Assembly: GCF_000519185.1 (NCBI RefSeq)
Contig: NZ_JAFA01000013.1
Coordinates: forward strand, 156,134-220,133
DNA length: 64,000 nt
Source of the DNA: Paraburkholderia nodosa DSM 21604
GTDB lineage: Bacteria; Pseudomonadota; Gammaproteobacteria; Burkholderiales; Burkholderiaceae
Direction of reading: 5' to 3'
Made by a program: the position numbers and the translations under genes. Positions 45,356 to 53,370 of this stretch are shown piece after piece. The number at the start of each line of letters is the position of its first letter. Within the stretch, counting starts at the first letter, position 1. The notes beneath the pieces were generated by a model. The model was not told the origin of the DNA. It worked only from the letters and a program-made list of their open reading frames with translations, and searched no databases.

Positions 45356-46171
45356 TCAGACCGTTTCGCCAAGCCGACGCGCCAGCGACTTCAGGAGCGG
45401 CGCCACGCGCTCGCGAAACACCTCGGGCCCCATCGACGAAGCCGGCCCGCTGCAGCTGAGCACGAGCCAGCGACGCTCGCGCGGCTCGCGAAACGGCACC
45501 GCGGCGGCGTTGACGTCTTCGTGCCAGTCGCGAAACGAATAGCAGCACCCCTCCTTGCCGAACACCTCGATCTCGCGTTTCGCGGCCGCAACCAACGCCG
45601 GCCCTTCGGCGCCCGCTATCTTCTCCAGTTCCGCGAACAACGCCATCTGCACATCGATGGGCTGCACGGCCAGATACGCGCGGCCCATCGAGCTTGTCAG
45701 CATCGAGAGCCGCGAGCCCGACGCGAGGCCGAGCGTGAGCGCCGTCTCGCTGCGGATCGTCTCCAGATAGATCACGTCGAGGCCGTCACGGCACCCCAGC
45801 GACACCGCGGCGCCCACCTCGCGCGCGAACGCGCGCATATGCGGGCGTGCGAGTTCGAGCGTGTCGGTGCCCGAGAGCAGCGCAAAGCCGAGTGACAGCA
45901 CCCCGGCGTCGAGCGCATATTTGCCGAGCGATTCGTCAAAGCGCAGATAGCCGAGCACGGTGAGCGTGTACGCGAGCCGGTTCACGGTCGCCTTGGGCAA
46001 GCCCGTGCGCTCCACGAAATCGCGGTTGCCGAGCAGCGTCTCGCCGGGACGGAACGCCCGCAGCAGGTCGAGCCCGCGGGCGAGCGCCACGACGAACTTG
46101 CGCTCGTCGATCGGCCCCTCGGCCAGCGAAGAAGAAAAAGATGAAGTCGTAGTCATTCCGGATGCAGACAT
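45356..46171 (-). CDS. IclR-family transcriptional regulator
   Basis: A 271-residue regulator. The N-terminal winged HTH (ALARGLDLLRAFRPGETLLGNRDFVERTGLPKATVNRLAYTL, in parts; about residues 28-85) is followed by the IclR effector domain with SRLSMLTSSMGRAYLA and GCCYSF. It is divergent from gcdH, with a palindromic IclR-type site between them, so it probably controls glutaryl-CoA catabolism. ATG 46171 or the in-frame ATG 46156 may be the start; neither has a strong ribosome site. Confidence 0.9.
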   Translation of the reverse strand: MSASGMTTTSSFSSSLAEGPIDERKFVVALARGLDLLRAFRPGETLLGNRDFVERTGLPKATVNRLAYTLTVLGYLRFDESLGKYALDAGVLSLGFALLSGTDTLELARPHMRAFAREVGAAVSLGCRDGLDVIYLETIRSETALTLGLASGSRLSMLTSSMGRAYLAVQPIDVQMALFAELEKIAGAEGPALVAAAKREIEVFGKEGCCYSFRDWHEDVNAAAVPFREPRERRWLVLSCSGPASSMGPEVFRERVAPLLKSLARRLGETV

Positions 46172-46212
46172 GGGCGCCCTGGTGCTACACTAAAGTCAAT
46201 TTGCAAAACATT

Positions 46213-46229
46213 GTTCCGCATAGCGGAAC
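46213..46229. promoter_or_regulatory. IclR-type operator GTTCCGCATAGCGGAAC
   Basis: A perfect 7-ATA-7 palindrome. Sites of the form TTCCGC-N3/4-GCGGAA are typical for IclR-family regulators such as PcaR and PobR. It lies between the divergent regulator and gcdH. Confidence 0.75.
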
Positions 46230-46283
46230 TCACGTCAAGCGCAAATTTGCCCATTTCAAGGATTTGAGGAAAGGAGAGACACC

Positions 46284-47474
46284 ATGGCCGCACACGCCCA
46301 GTTCCATTGGGAAGACCCGCTTCTGCTCGACCAGCAGCTCACCGAAGAGGAGCGCATGGTGCGCGACGCGGCCGCCGCGTATGCCCAGGACAAGCTCGCG
46401 CCGCGCGTGCTGGAAGCGTTCCGCCACGAGAAGACGGACGCCTCGATCTTCCGCGAGATGGGCGAAGTCGGCCTGCTCGGCCCGACGATTCCCGAGCAAT
46501 ACGGCGGCCCCGGCCTCAATTACGTGGCGTACGGCCTGATCGCGCGCGAAGTGGAGCGCGTCGACTCCGGTTATCGCTCGATGATGTCGGTGCAGTCGTC
46601 GCTCGTGATGGTGCCGATCTTCGAATTCGGCTCGGAAGCGCAAAAGCAGAAGTACCTGCCCAAGCTCGCGAGCGGCGAATGGATCGGCTGCTTCGGCCTC
46701 ACGGAGCCGAACCACGGCTCGGACCCGGGCAGCATGGTCACGCGTGCGAAGAAGGTGAACGGCGGCTACTCGCTCTCGGGCGCGAAGATGTGGATCACGA
46801 ACTCGCCGATCGCCGACGTGTTCGTCGTCTGGGCGAAGCTCGAGGAAGACGGCACGGACGACATCCGCGGCTTCATCCTGGAGAAGGGCTGGAAGGGTCT
46901 CTCGGCACCGGCCATCCACGGCAAGGTGGGGCTGCGCGCCTCGATCACCGGCGAAATCGTGCTCGACGAAGTGTTCGTGCCGGAAGAGAACCTCATGCCG
47001 GGCGTGAAGGGCCTGCGCGGTCCGTTCACCTGCCTGAATTCGGCGCGCTATGGCATTGCCTGGGGCGCGCTCGGCGCCGCGGAATCGTGCTGGCACACCG
47101 CGCGCCAGTATGTGCTCGACCGCAAGCAGTTCGGCCGCCCGCTTGCCGCGAACCAGCTGATCCAGAAGAAGCTCGCCGACATGCAAACGGAAATCACGCT
47201 CGGCCTGCAGGGTTGCCTGCGTCTGGGCCGCATGAAGGACGAAGGCACGGCGGCCGTCGAGATCACGTCGATCATGAAGCGCAACTCGTGCGGCAAGTCG
47301 CTCGACATCGCGCGTCTCGCCCGCGACATGCTCGGTGGCAACGGCATTTCCGACGAATTCGGCGTGGCGCGTCACCTTGTGAACCTCGAAGTGGTGAACA
47401 CTTACGAGGGCACGCACGACATCCACGCGCTGATCCTCGGCCGCGCACAAACGGGCATTCAGGCGTTCTTCTGA
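46284..47474 (+). CDS. gcdH: Glutaryl-CoA dehydrogenase
   Basis: A 396-residue acyl-CoA dehydrogenase-fold flavoenzyme that oxidises and decarboxylates glutaryl-CoA to crotonyl-CoA in lysine/tryptophan degradation. Motifs: GFGLTEPNHGSDPG-type CFGLTEPNHGSDPGSM, WITNSPIADVFVVWAK, RKQFGRPLAANQLIQKKLADM and the catalytic Glu about position 375 in NTYEGTHDIHALILGRA. AAAGGAG precedes the ATG. It has a divergent IclR regulator. Confidence 0.95.
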   Translation: MAAHAQFHWEDPLLLDQQLTEEERMVRDAAAAYAQDKLAPRVLEAFRHEKTDASIFREMGEVGLLGPTIPEQYGGPGLNYVAYGLIAREVERVDSGYRSMMSVQSSLVMVPIFEFGSEAQKQKYLPKLASGEWIGCFGLTEPNHGSDPGSMVTRAKKVNGGYSLSGAKMWITNSPIADVFVVWAKLEEDGTDDIRGFILEKGWKGLSAPAIHGKVGLRASITGEIVLDEVFVPEENLMPGVKGLRGPFTCLNSARYGIAWGALGAAESCWHTARQYVLDRKQFGRPLAANQLIQKKLADMQTEITLGLQGCLRLGRMKDEGTAAVEITSIMKRNSCGKSLDIARLARDMLGGNGISDEFGVARHLVNLEVVNTYEGTHDIHALILGRAQTGIQAFF

Positions 47475-47509
47475 ACGCCGCCTTGGCCGGCCTCGCCGAC
47501 GCATGAAAA

Positions 47510-47540
47510 AACGCCGCACGACTTGTCTCGTGCGGCGTTT
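47510..47540. terminator. Terminator between gcdH and the peroxiredoxin gene
   Basis: AAACGCCGCACGA / TCGTGCGGCGTTT hairpin with flanking A-run and a shorter T-run; usable by both convergent genes. Confidence 0.85.
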
Positions 47541-47579
47541 CTGTTTTGGCGCCTGTGGGGCGGACGCTGGCCGAACGGC

Positions 47580-48218
47580 TTACTTGTTCGGCTGCGGCGT
47601 CATGCGCAGATACGGACGCAGGGCCTTGTAGCCCTTCGGGAACTTCTGCTTGAGGACTTCTTCGTCCTTCAGCGACGGCACGATCACGACGTCGTCGCCC
47701 TGCTTCCAGTTGCCGGGCGTCGCAACCTGGTAGTTGTCGGTGAGCTGCAGCGAGTCGATCACGCGCAGCACTTCGTCGAAGTTGCGGCCCGTACTCGCCG
47801 GATAGGTGATGATGAGGCGCACCTTCTTGTTCGGGTCGATCACGAAGAGCGAGCGCACGGTGAGCGTCTCGTTAGCGTTCGGATGGATCATGTCGTACAG
47901 CGTGGACACCTTGCGGTCGCCGTCCGCGAGAATCGGGAAGCCGACGTTCGCGGCCTGCGTCTCGTTGATGTCCTTGATCCACTCGTTGTGCGACTGGGCG
48001 CTATCCACCGAAAGCGCAATCGTCTTCACGTTACGCTTCTCGAATTCGTCCTTGAGTTTGGCGGTCAGGCCAAGCTCGGTCGTGCAGACCGGCGTGAAGT
48101 CGGCCGGGTGCGAAAACAGCACGCCCCAGCTATTGCCGAGCCACTCGTGAAACTTGATGCGGCCAATGCTCGAATCCTGCTCGAAGTCGGGTGCGATATC
48201 GCCAAGACGTAGACTCAT
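47580..48218 (-). CDS. 1-Cys peroxiredoxin, Prx6/LsfA-like
   Basis: A 212-residue thiol peroxidase. Peroxidatic Cys45 in SHPADFTPVCTTELG; no other Cys exists in the protein, so it is a true 1-Cys type. The Prx6 C-terminal extension (PGNWKQGDDVVIVPSL, KFPKGY) is present. ATG 48218 gives the family N-terminus MSLRLGDIAPDFE. Similar proteins in Pseudomonas (LsfA) are induced by oxidative stress or sulfur limitation. Confidence 0.94.
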   Translation of the reverse strand: MSLRLGDIAPDFEQDSSIGRIKFHEWLGNSWGVLFSHPADFTPVCTTELGLTAKLKDEFEKRNVKTIALSVDSAQSHNEWIKDINETQAANVGFPILADGDRKVSTLYDMIHPNANETLTVRSLFVIDPNKKVRLIITYPASTGRNFDEVLRVIDSLQLTDNYQVATPGNWKQGDDVVIVPSLKDEEVLKQKFPKGYKALRPYLRMTPQPNK

Positions 48219-48578
48219 GGTGCGGTTCCTTTGAACGAGGTGAACGGGTTTGATCGAAACGGCGCGCGCGGCCCGTTGATCCAGTGGACGTTTACAACGC
48301 TCAAGCATACAGGCCCTGGTTGCGCCCCGCGAACGAACATCGCCTCACACCGGTATGAGTTTTTGTAATTTTGAACCGGTTGGAGGAAACTTTAGGTGCC
48401 GGATCAAATCAATGACTCTCACCTCGCGATTTTTTGTGAGCGGGATCCAGAGCCCCGTCCACGCACGCTCGCGGGAACGGATCGTGCGAATTCGCAGGTC
48501 GTGGCGGCGCGTCACGCTTGCCAGTGCCCGTATCTTTGTTACGATTCACGCGTGATGTGACACGATGGGAGCCAGTCA
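48219..48578. other. Divergent region between the peroxiredoxin and DUF883 genes
   Basis: These 360 bases hold no gene. An A+T-richer part (48340-48440) probably carries both promoters; no clear consensus or operator was recognised. Confidence 0.5.
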
Positions 48579-48881
48579 ATGTCAGAGGTCAACAAGGAGA
48601 GGCTGATGTCCGATATCAAAACCGTCCTCGCGGATGCAGAGGACCTGCTCAAGCAGGCTGCGAGCGCTACGGGCGAGCGCGCTTCAGAGTTGCGTGAAAC
48701 GGCACTCTCGCGTCTGAAGCAGGCAAAAGAGAAGGCCGCCGACGTCCAGGTGGTCGTGGTCGAGAAAGGCAAGAAAGCGGCGCGCGCCACCGACGACTAT
48801 GTCCACGAGCATCCGTGGGCGTCGATCGGGATCGCCGCCGGCGTGGGCGTGCTGGTCGGTTTGCTGATCAACCGCAAATAA
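48579..48881 (+). CDS. DUF883 family protein (ElaB/YqjD-like)
   Basis: A 100-residue inner-membrane protein. A long amphipathic helix (residues 1-70) is followed by the family end DDYVHEHPWASIGIAAGVGVLVGLLINRK (in parts), a single C-terminal membrane anchor. E. coli homologues anchor ribosomes to the membrane in stationary phase. Two starts are possible: ATG 48579 (GGGAG upstream) and ATG 48606 (AAGGAG upstream). First gene of a three-gene cluster. Confidence 0.9.
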   Translation: MSEVNKERLMSDIKTVLADAEDLLKQAASATGERASELRETALSRLKQAKEKAADVQVVVVEKGKKAARATDDYVHEHPWASIGIAAGVGVLVGLLINRK

Positions 48882-49082
48882 AGCGGCTCGCCGCACCACG
48901 CGGGCGGTCTCAGGGCCGCTCGCGCGGCGCGCTCGACCAGCTGACGGCGCTTGCCTGACGGCTTTCCGCTGGCGCGCCCCGCGGCACCGCCTGGTCTCGC
49001 GGGGCGATCGAGCCCGCTGTCTTTTCTTGCGTTTTTTTCTTGCGCATTGCTCGGGCATCCGCCTGCGCCACCTGCCATCGCC

Positions 49083-49469
49083 ATGACGACAGACACTCAC
49101 TCGCAGCGACACGAACACGGGCCGTTGCGCCGACTGCTCGGCTCCGCGTCCGCGATGCTACAGACGCGGCTAGAACTGATCGGCATCGAACTCGCCGAGG
49201 AAAAGGACCGCCTCATCGGCGTGCTCTTCCTTGGCCTCGCGGGGATGATGTTCGCGATGCTTGCCCTGATCGCGCTCACGGCGCTCGTTGCCATCGCCTT
49301 CTGGGACACGTACCGCTGGGAAGCGCTCGCCGGTCTCACGATCGTCTATGCGATCGCGGCGATTTTCTGCGGCCTGAAGGCGCGGCGCGGGCTGCACACC
49401 GCGCCACTCGTATTCCAGGCGACGCTCGAGGAATTCGAGAAAGACCGAGATGCCCTGCGCAACCCCTAG
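49083..49469 (+). CDS. Phage holin-like / YqjE-type membrane protein
   Basis: A 128-residue protein with two hydrophobic segments (LIGVLFLGLAGMMFAMLALIAL and WEALAGLTIVYAIAAIFCGL, in parts) after a charged amphipathic helix (LQTRLELIGIELAEEKDR). This is the 'phage holin family' (YqjE-like) that accompanies DUF883 proteins; it is not a lysis gene in this setting. ATG 49083 starts the conserved region. Confidence 0.85.
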   Translation: MTTDTHSQRHEHGPLRRLLGSASAMLQTRLELIGIELAEEKDRLIGVLFLGLAGMMFAMLALIALTALVAIAFWDTYRWEALAGLTIVYAIAAIFCGLKARRGLHTAPLVFQATLEEFEKDRDALRNP

Positions 49470-49484
49470 CCGCGAGCCGACGCC

Positions 49485-49955
49485 ATGAACCAACCCCGAC
49501 CGGACACCGCCTTTCGCCCCCGCCGCGGTCGTGCACACGACCTCTCGACGCCGCAGTTGCGCGCGCTGCGCAAGGAACTGCTGCTCGTGCGAGCGAGCGT
49601 CGAGCGCGCCGAAATGGCCGAAGCGATCGTGGACATCCGCGCGACGGTCACGAACTTCAGCTGGCTGCGCTTCGTGGTGCCCGGATTCGGCCGCTCTGGC
49701 GCCGGCGGCGTGGCTTCCGGCCTCGGCAGCCTGCTCAAGGAATATCCGCTGGTCAGTTCGCTCATCTCGCTCATCGTGGCGAAGCCGCTGCGTACGAGCC
49801 TCGTTTCGGCCGCGCGCCCCGTCATCAAGTGGGGCGGCCTCGCCTTTACGGCCTGGGAAGCGTATCGCGTGTGGCAGCAGGTGCGGCGCCAGCGCGGCGC
49901 CTCTGCAAACACGCCTGCCCGCGACAGGTCCGACGAAGACGACCTCACCGGCTGA
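49485..49955 (+). CDS. DUF3318-like hypothetical protein
   Basis: A 156-residue protein. A charged N-terminus with helix (LRALRKELLLVRASVERAEM) is followed by two weakly hydrophobic segments (FVVPGFGRSGAGGVASGLG and SSLISLIVAKPLRTSLV). It is the third gene of the DUF883/holin cluster, 15 bases after the second. I believe it belongs to DUF3318, with no known function. Confidence 0.7.
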   Translation: MNQPRPDTAFRPRRGRAHDLSTPQLRALRKELLLVRASVERAEMAEAIVDIRATVTNFSWLRFVVPGFGRSGAGGVASGLGSLLKEYPLVSSLISLIVAKPLRTSLVSAARPVIKWGGLAFTAWEAYRVWQQVRRQRGASANTPARDRSDEDDLTG

Positions 49956-49983
49956 TCGCGCCCGCGGCACTTCTCCAGGGCGT

Positions 49984-50415
49984 TCACCGGTCCCTCCAGC
50001 ACATCTGCATAGCCGCCGCGACAGCGCCACCGCCTGCCGCGTGATTGCTGCGCGCGCCGGTTGCGTCGAGTACGAAGGCGCCGCACGCATCGCCACGCAT
50101 CGGTCCCGCTTCCACCGGATCGGCTACGAGGGCGTAGCCGCCGTTGGAATCGTCGGCGGGCATGAGGCGCAAGCGGTAGATCGCCGTTCCCGTCGGCGGA
50201 GCCTGGTCGAACCCAGTGGGCAAAAACGCCATCGACGCGCTCTGCGTATCGACAAGTTGCGCTGCGCGATAGAGCGCGGCCACGGCGTCGATGCGATGTC
50301 CCCGCGCGATCTGCGCGCTCCACCCCGGCAATACGAAGGCCGCGACGATAGCGGCCACCGCCAGCGCAATGACCAGTTCGAGCAGTGTGAACGCGCGGTA
50401 CCGGTTGCTCTTCAC
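49984..50415 (-). CDS. Type IV pilin-like protein, PilE-type minor pilin
   Basis: A 143-residue prepilin. The leader is short and basic, and the hydrophobic helix is FTLLELVIALAVAAIVAAFV with Glu5 after the cleavage site; the residue before Phe is Ala rather than Gly. GTG 50415 was chosen (GGGAGG just upstream); a longer frame to 50439 exists. Two Cys near the C-terminus (GDACGAFV, MQMCW) can form the pilin disulfide. Last gene of a five-gene overlapping minor-pilin operon. Confidence 0.85.
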   Translation of the reverse strand: MKSNRYRAFTLLELVIALAVAAIVAAFVLPGWSAQIARGHRIDAVAALYRAAQLVDTQSASMAFLPTGFDQAPPTGTAIYRLRLMPADDSNGGYALVADPVEAGPMRGDACGAFVLDATGARSNHAAGGGAVAAAMQMCWRDR

Positions 50416-50435
50416 CTTTCCTCCCGTTTGCCTCG

Positions 50436-50972
50436 TCAAAAGGGCCTCGCGACGACGCGACGCCAGTGATGCTCGACGCGCGTCGCGTCACCCTCGGCCT
50501 CGATGACCACCTGGTCCTGCAGCCAGCTTTGCGTGTTTTCCGAGGCGCCGAACCCTCGCGCCGTAACGAGATACGCGCGAGCCAGCGGACGGCTCTCGAT
50601 GCGCCAGGCCTCGACGATGCATTGCGGCAAGCGCACGGACCCCGGCCACGCGGCAACGGGCGCGACCGCCTGCCGCTCGAAGCTGTCCTGCCGCCGCCAG
50701 GCTTGCGGCTCGCCGGGCTGCGTGGCCGCCACAGGCGCGGCCAGCGAGCCATTCGTCAGCGCACGCGAGCACAACACGAGCGCGGCGTCGGCGGCATGGA
50801 AGGACTGCAGATGGTCGGCGACGGCATCGGCGTTGCGCCGCGCGAGCAGCGCTGCCTCGAACCACGCCGCCGAGGTCACGAGCATCATCGCGACGACAAG
50901 CAGCACGACCGGGAGCGCCACGCCGTGACGCGCGGCGCGTGTGCGACGCTTCCCGCACGGGCTCGTTCTCAT
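50436..50972 (-). CDS. PilX-like minor pilin assembly protein
   Basis: A 178-residue protein with an N-terminal hydrophobic segment (HGVALPVVLLVVAMMLVTSAAWFE) lacking the canonical prepilin Glu5 pattern, as common for PilX. The rest is poorly conserved with two Cys. It overlaps pilW by ATGA. Assignment rests mainly on position. Confidence 0.75.
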   Translation of the reverse strand: MRTSPCGKRRTRAARHGVALPVVLLVVAMMLVTSAAWFEAALLARRNADAVADHLQSFHAADAALVLCSRALTNGSLAAPVAATQPGEPQAWRRQDSFERQAVAPVAAWPGSVRLPQCIVEAWRIESRPLARAYLVTARGFGASENTQSWLQDQVVIEAEGDATRVEHHWRRVVARPF

Positions 50973-51760
50973 GACGCTGCCGGCAGAACGTTACGTAGCA
51001 CGATGTGCCGCCAGAACGCCTGCCGCGCTCGCCCATCCGCGCCGAAGGCCTGCACACCATCGCAATCGACGTAGCGCATGCGCCGCGCAAAGGCCGCCCC
51101 GCGCACCAGCACGCACAGATCGACCGCCACGACCGACGCCCACTGATCGCGCGCGAGCGCCGAAGCCTCGACCGCCAGTGCCGCGCCCGCCGTCCAGTAG
51201 CGCAGGCGCAAACGCTCGACGCCCTCGACGAGCGGCTGCGGCTTGCCGAAGCCCGCGCAGTAAAGCTCGCTCTCGCGAGTCGTCTGGCTCGCCACCTCGG
51301 CGTAATAGCGGTTCACGATTTCCACGCCTGCCACGCCACCCCCCTGCCCGAGGCAGTCGGTTACCTGGCCGTTTGCGGTGGGCCACGTCGATACACTGTC
51401 GCCTTGATAGCGCACGGCCAACCCATCGGAGCGGCTCGGCAGCGGCCTGCACGTAAGGACCGCATCAGTATCGATCGGGCGCCCCGCCGCGCAGCCGAAG
51501 ATCGCCGGGCCGGCAAGCGTCGAGCGTGCGTCCGCGGCAACAAAGCCGGCCATCTGGATCTGCTCGCCGATCAGCATCAACGCATTCATGCCGGCCTCGT
51601 GGATGCGCGCGGCGTCGTTCGCGTGCGCATAGGCCTAGCGCTGCGTGCGATACGCCGAGAGCGCGCCAAGCGTCACCACGAGGCCCAACGCCACGGCAAT
51701 CGTTAGTTCGAGCAGCGTGTGGCCGGCCTGCTGGCGCACGTGGGCGAAACGAATGTTCAT
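50969..51760 (-). pseudogene. pilW-like minor pilin gene interrupted by an amber codon
   Basis: The frame opens at ATG 51760 with a prepilin leader (GHTLLELTIAVALGLVVTLG) and stops at TAG (51637-51635) after LSAYRTQR. It then continues in the same frame with AYAHANDAARIHEAGMNALMLIGEQIQMAGF, the usual PilW sequence, to the stop at 50969. In PilW proteins the residue after QR is normally Gln (CAG), so a single C-to-T change explains the stop. The downstream part has an ATG at 51589 but no prepilin signal. Either a genuine nonsense mutation or a sequencing error. Confidence 0.85.
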
Positions 51761-52185
51761 CGCAGAAACGCGAGGGCGACGCAGGCGCGCCCGGCGCGCG
51801 CCGTCGCATCGAGACACGGCGCAACCCACGAAACAGCCGTCGATCCCGACGCTGCGCCGAGTGGTGTCGCCGTCCAACTCACGGACGCGACCGATGCGTC
51901 GCCGCCCACGCTCGACATGGTCAGCCGCCCTTCGGGCACGATGCTCGCCGTCAGCGCCTGCCATCGATTGGTCGCAGCGGGCGTTGCACCTGCCGCGCGC
52001 GCCGCTTCGGCCATGGCGTCAGCGGCAAACGCCGCGCGCTCGCGCGCCGCTGCCAGTTGCGCGTGCCGGACCAGCCCGAGCTGGGTGCTCATCAGGCCGA
52101 GCCCGCACATCGCCATGACGCCCAGCGCAATGGCGACTTCCAGCAGCGTCGACCCGCGCACGCCGCGCACGCTCACCCGGCTCAT
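51757..52185 (-). CDS. PilV-like minor pilin
   Basis: A 142-residue prepilin. The leader MSRVSVRGVRGSTLLEVAIA has Gly before Ser and Glu after LL, a typical prepilin peptidase site. The body is short with two Cys. Start overlaps the fimT-like stop, and its stop overlaps the pilW start (both ATGA). Confidence 0.85.
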   Translation of the reverse strand: MSRVSVRGVRGSTLLEVAIALGVMAMCGLGLMSTQLGLVRHAQLAAARERAAFAADAMAEAARAAGATPAATNRWQALTASIVPEGRLTMSSVGGDASVASVSWTATPLGAASGSTAVSWVAPCLDATARAGRACVALAFLR

Positions 52186-52715
52186 GACGCCCCCGTGCAT
52201 GCGCCGTCGCTGATGCGTGCCCGGCCCCCCTGCGCGATCCGTATGCAGCGACGCCAGCCCGCGCCGCGTTGTGCCGCCGACGTGGCCCGCGGGGCAATCT
52301 CGAAGTTGCGCAAGCTGCCGATGGTCTGCCCCGCCGGCGGCGAAAACGTGATGGCAGTGAGCCCCGACGCCACGGAAATCGCGTCGAGCGCCGGCTGGAT
52401 GCGCAACGGGATAGAGGCTCCGGCGCGCTCGATCATGACGGCCCAGCCGCAGGACCAGTCGGCAATACCGGACGGACACGCTTTGGCGGCCTCGAGGCAA
52501 TGGCGAGCGGCGTCGACGCGGCAAACGGTAACGCGCGACTTGCGCCGTATGGCCTCGTTGCGTGCGTAGGCGAGCGTGCCGAGCATGGCGTTGGCGCGCG
52601 CGTCGACTTGATCACGCACGCGCCATGCGGTGAAAACGGGCGTGGAAACCGTTGCGCAGATCGCCAGCAGGACGATGACGACCATCGTCTCAATGAGCGT
52701 GAATCCGGACTTCAT
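52182..52715 (-). CDS. FimT/GspH-type pseudopilin
   Basis: A 177-residue prepilin with leader MKSGFTLIETMVVIVLLAIC (cleavage after Gly4, Glu at +5). The GspH/FimT region follows: LGTLAYARNEAIRRKSRVTVCR. AAGGA (7-base spacing) precedes ATG 52715. First gene of the operon fimT-pilV-pilW-pilX-pilE. Confidence 0.88.
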   Translation of the reverse strand: MKSGFTLIETMVVIVLLAICATVSTPVFTAWRVRDQVDARANAMLGTLAYARNEAIRRKSRVTVCRVDAARHCLEAAKACPSGIADWSCGWAVMIERAGASIPLRIQPALDAISVASGLTAITFSPPAGQTIGSLRNFEIAPRATSAAQRGAGWRRCIRIAQGGRARISDGACTGAS

Positions 52716-52872
52716 GAGCAATCCTTAGTTCGAGCGGATTGCCAACAATCTACGGACGAAAGCGAAACGAAACAATTAGCCGAACGGCTAGCTGGTGCGC
52801 GCAACGTCGGCTCGCGAGAATGCAAGCGTTACGACAGCGGCCTGGCAGGGGGGAAGAAAAATGCGAATGCGC

Positions 52873-53355
52873 TCAGCGCTTTTTCGCGGGGTTGTTGGCA
52901 GCACCCGCGCGGCGGAATTCCTCGATCACGTCTTCGAATTCGGAGACATCCTCGAAGCGTCGGTACACCGAAGCAAACCGTACGAACGCGACCTTGTCGA
53001 GTTCGCGCAATTCGCCCATGACGAGCTCGCCAAGGCGCTCGCTGCGCACTTCGCGCTCGCCGCTGCCGAGCAGTTGATCCTCGATACGGGCAACCGCCGC
53101 GTCGATCGCATCGGCCGCAACCGGGCGCTTGCGCAGCGCCAGTTGCATACTCGCCATGATCTTGCGGCGGTCGAATTCCGTGCGGCTGCCATCCTTCTTG
53201 ACGATCGAAGGCATCGCCAGCTCGACCCGCTCGTACGTCGTGAAACGCTTGTCGCAGGCTGGGCAGCGGCGGCGGCGCCGGATCGCGGCGCCGTCTTCGG
53301 ACACACGCGAGTCGACGACCTGCGTGTCTTCGTGCCGGCAAAAAGGGCAGCGCAT
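52873..53355 (-). CDS. nrdR: Transcriptional repressor NrdR
   Basis: A 160-residue repressor of ribonucleotide reductase genes, with a zinc ribbon (MRCPFCRHEDTQVVDSR, then CPACDKRFTTYER) and an ATP-cone (VKKDGSRTEFDRRKI...). Four Cys form the zinc site. It follows glyA by 15 bases, as in many beta-proteobacteria, and probably shares its transcript. Confidence 0.97.
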   Translation of the reverse strand: MRCPFCRHEDTQVVDSRVSEDGAAIRRRRRCPACDKRFTTYERVELAMPSIVKKDGSRTEFDRRKIMASMQLALRKRPVAADAIDAAVARIEDQLLGSGEREVRSERLGELVMGELRELDKVAFVRFASVYRRFEDVSEFEDVIEEFRRAGAANNPAKKR

Positions 53356-53370
53356 GGGTTATCGCGTGGC

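Noticed and set aside
48385..48408. RpoE-type promoter GGAAAC ... TCAAA before the DUF883 gene
   Set aside because: Spacing between the boxes is too short for an ECF promoter.
49083..49955. Prophage lysis genes suggested by the holin-like protein
   Set aside because: The holin-like gene is part of the DUF883/YqjE cluster with no phage genes nearby.
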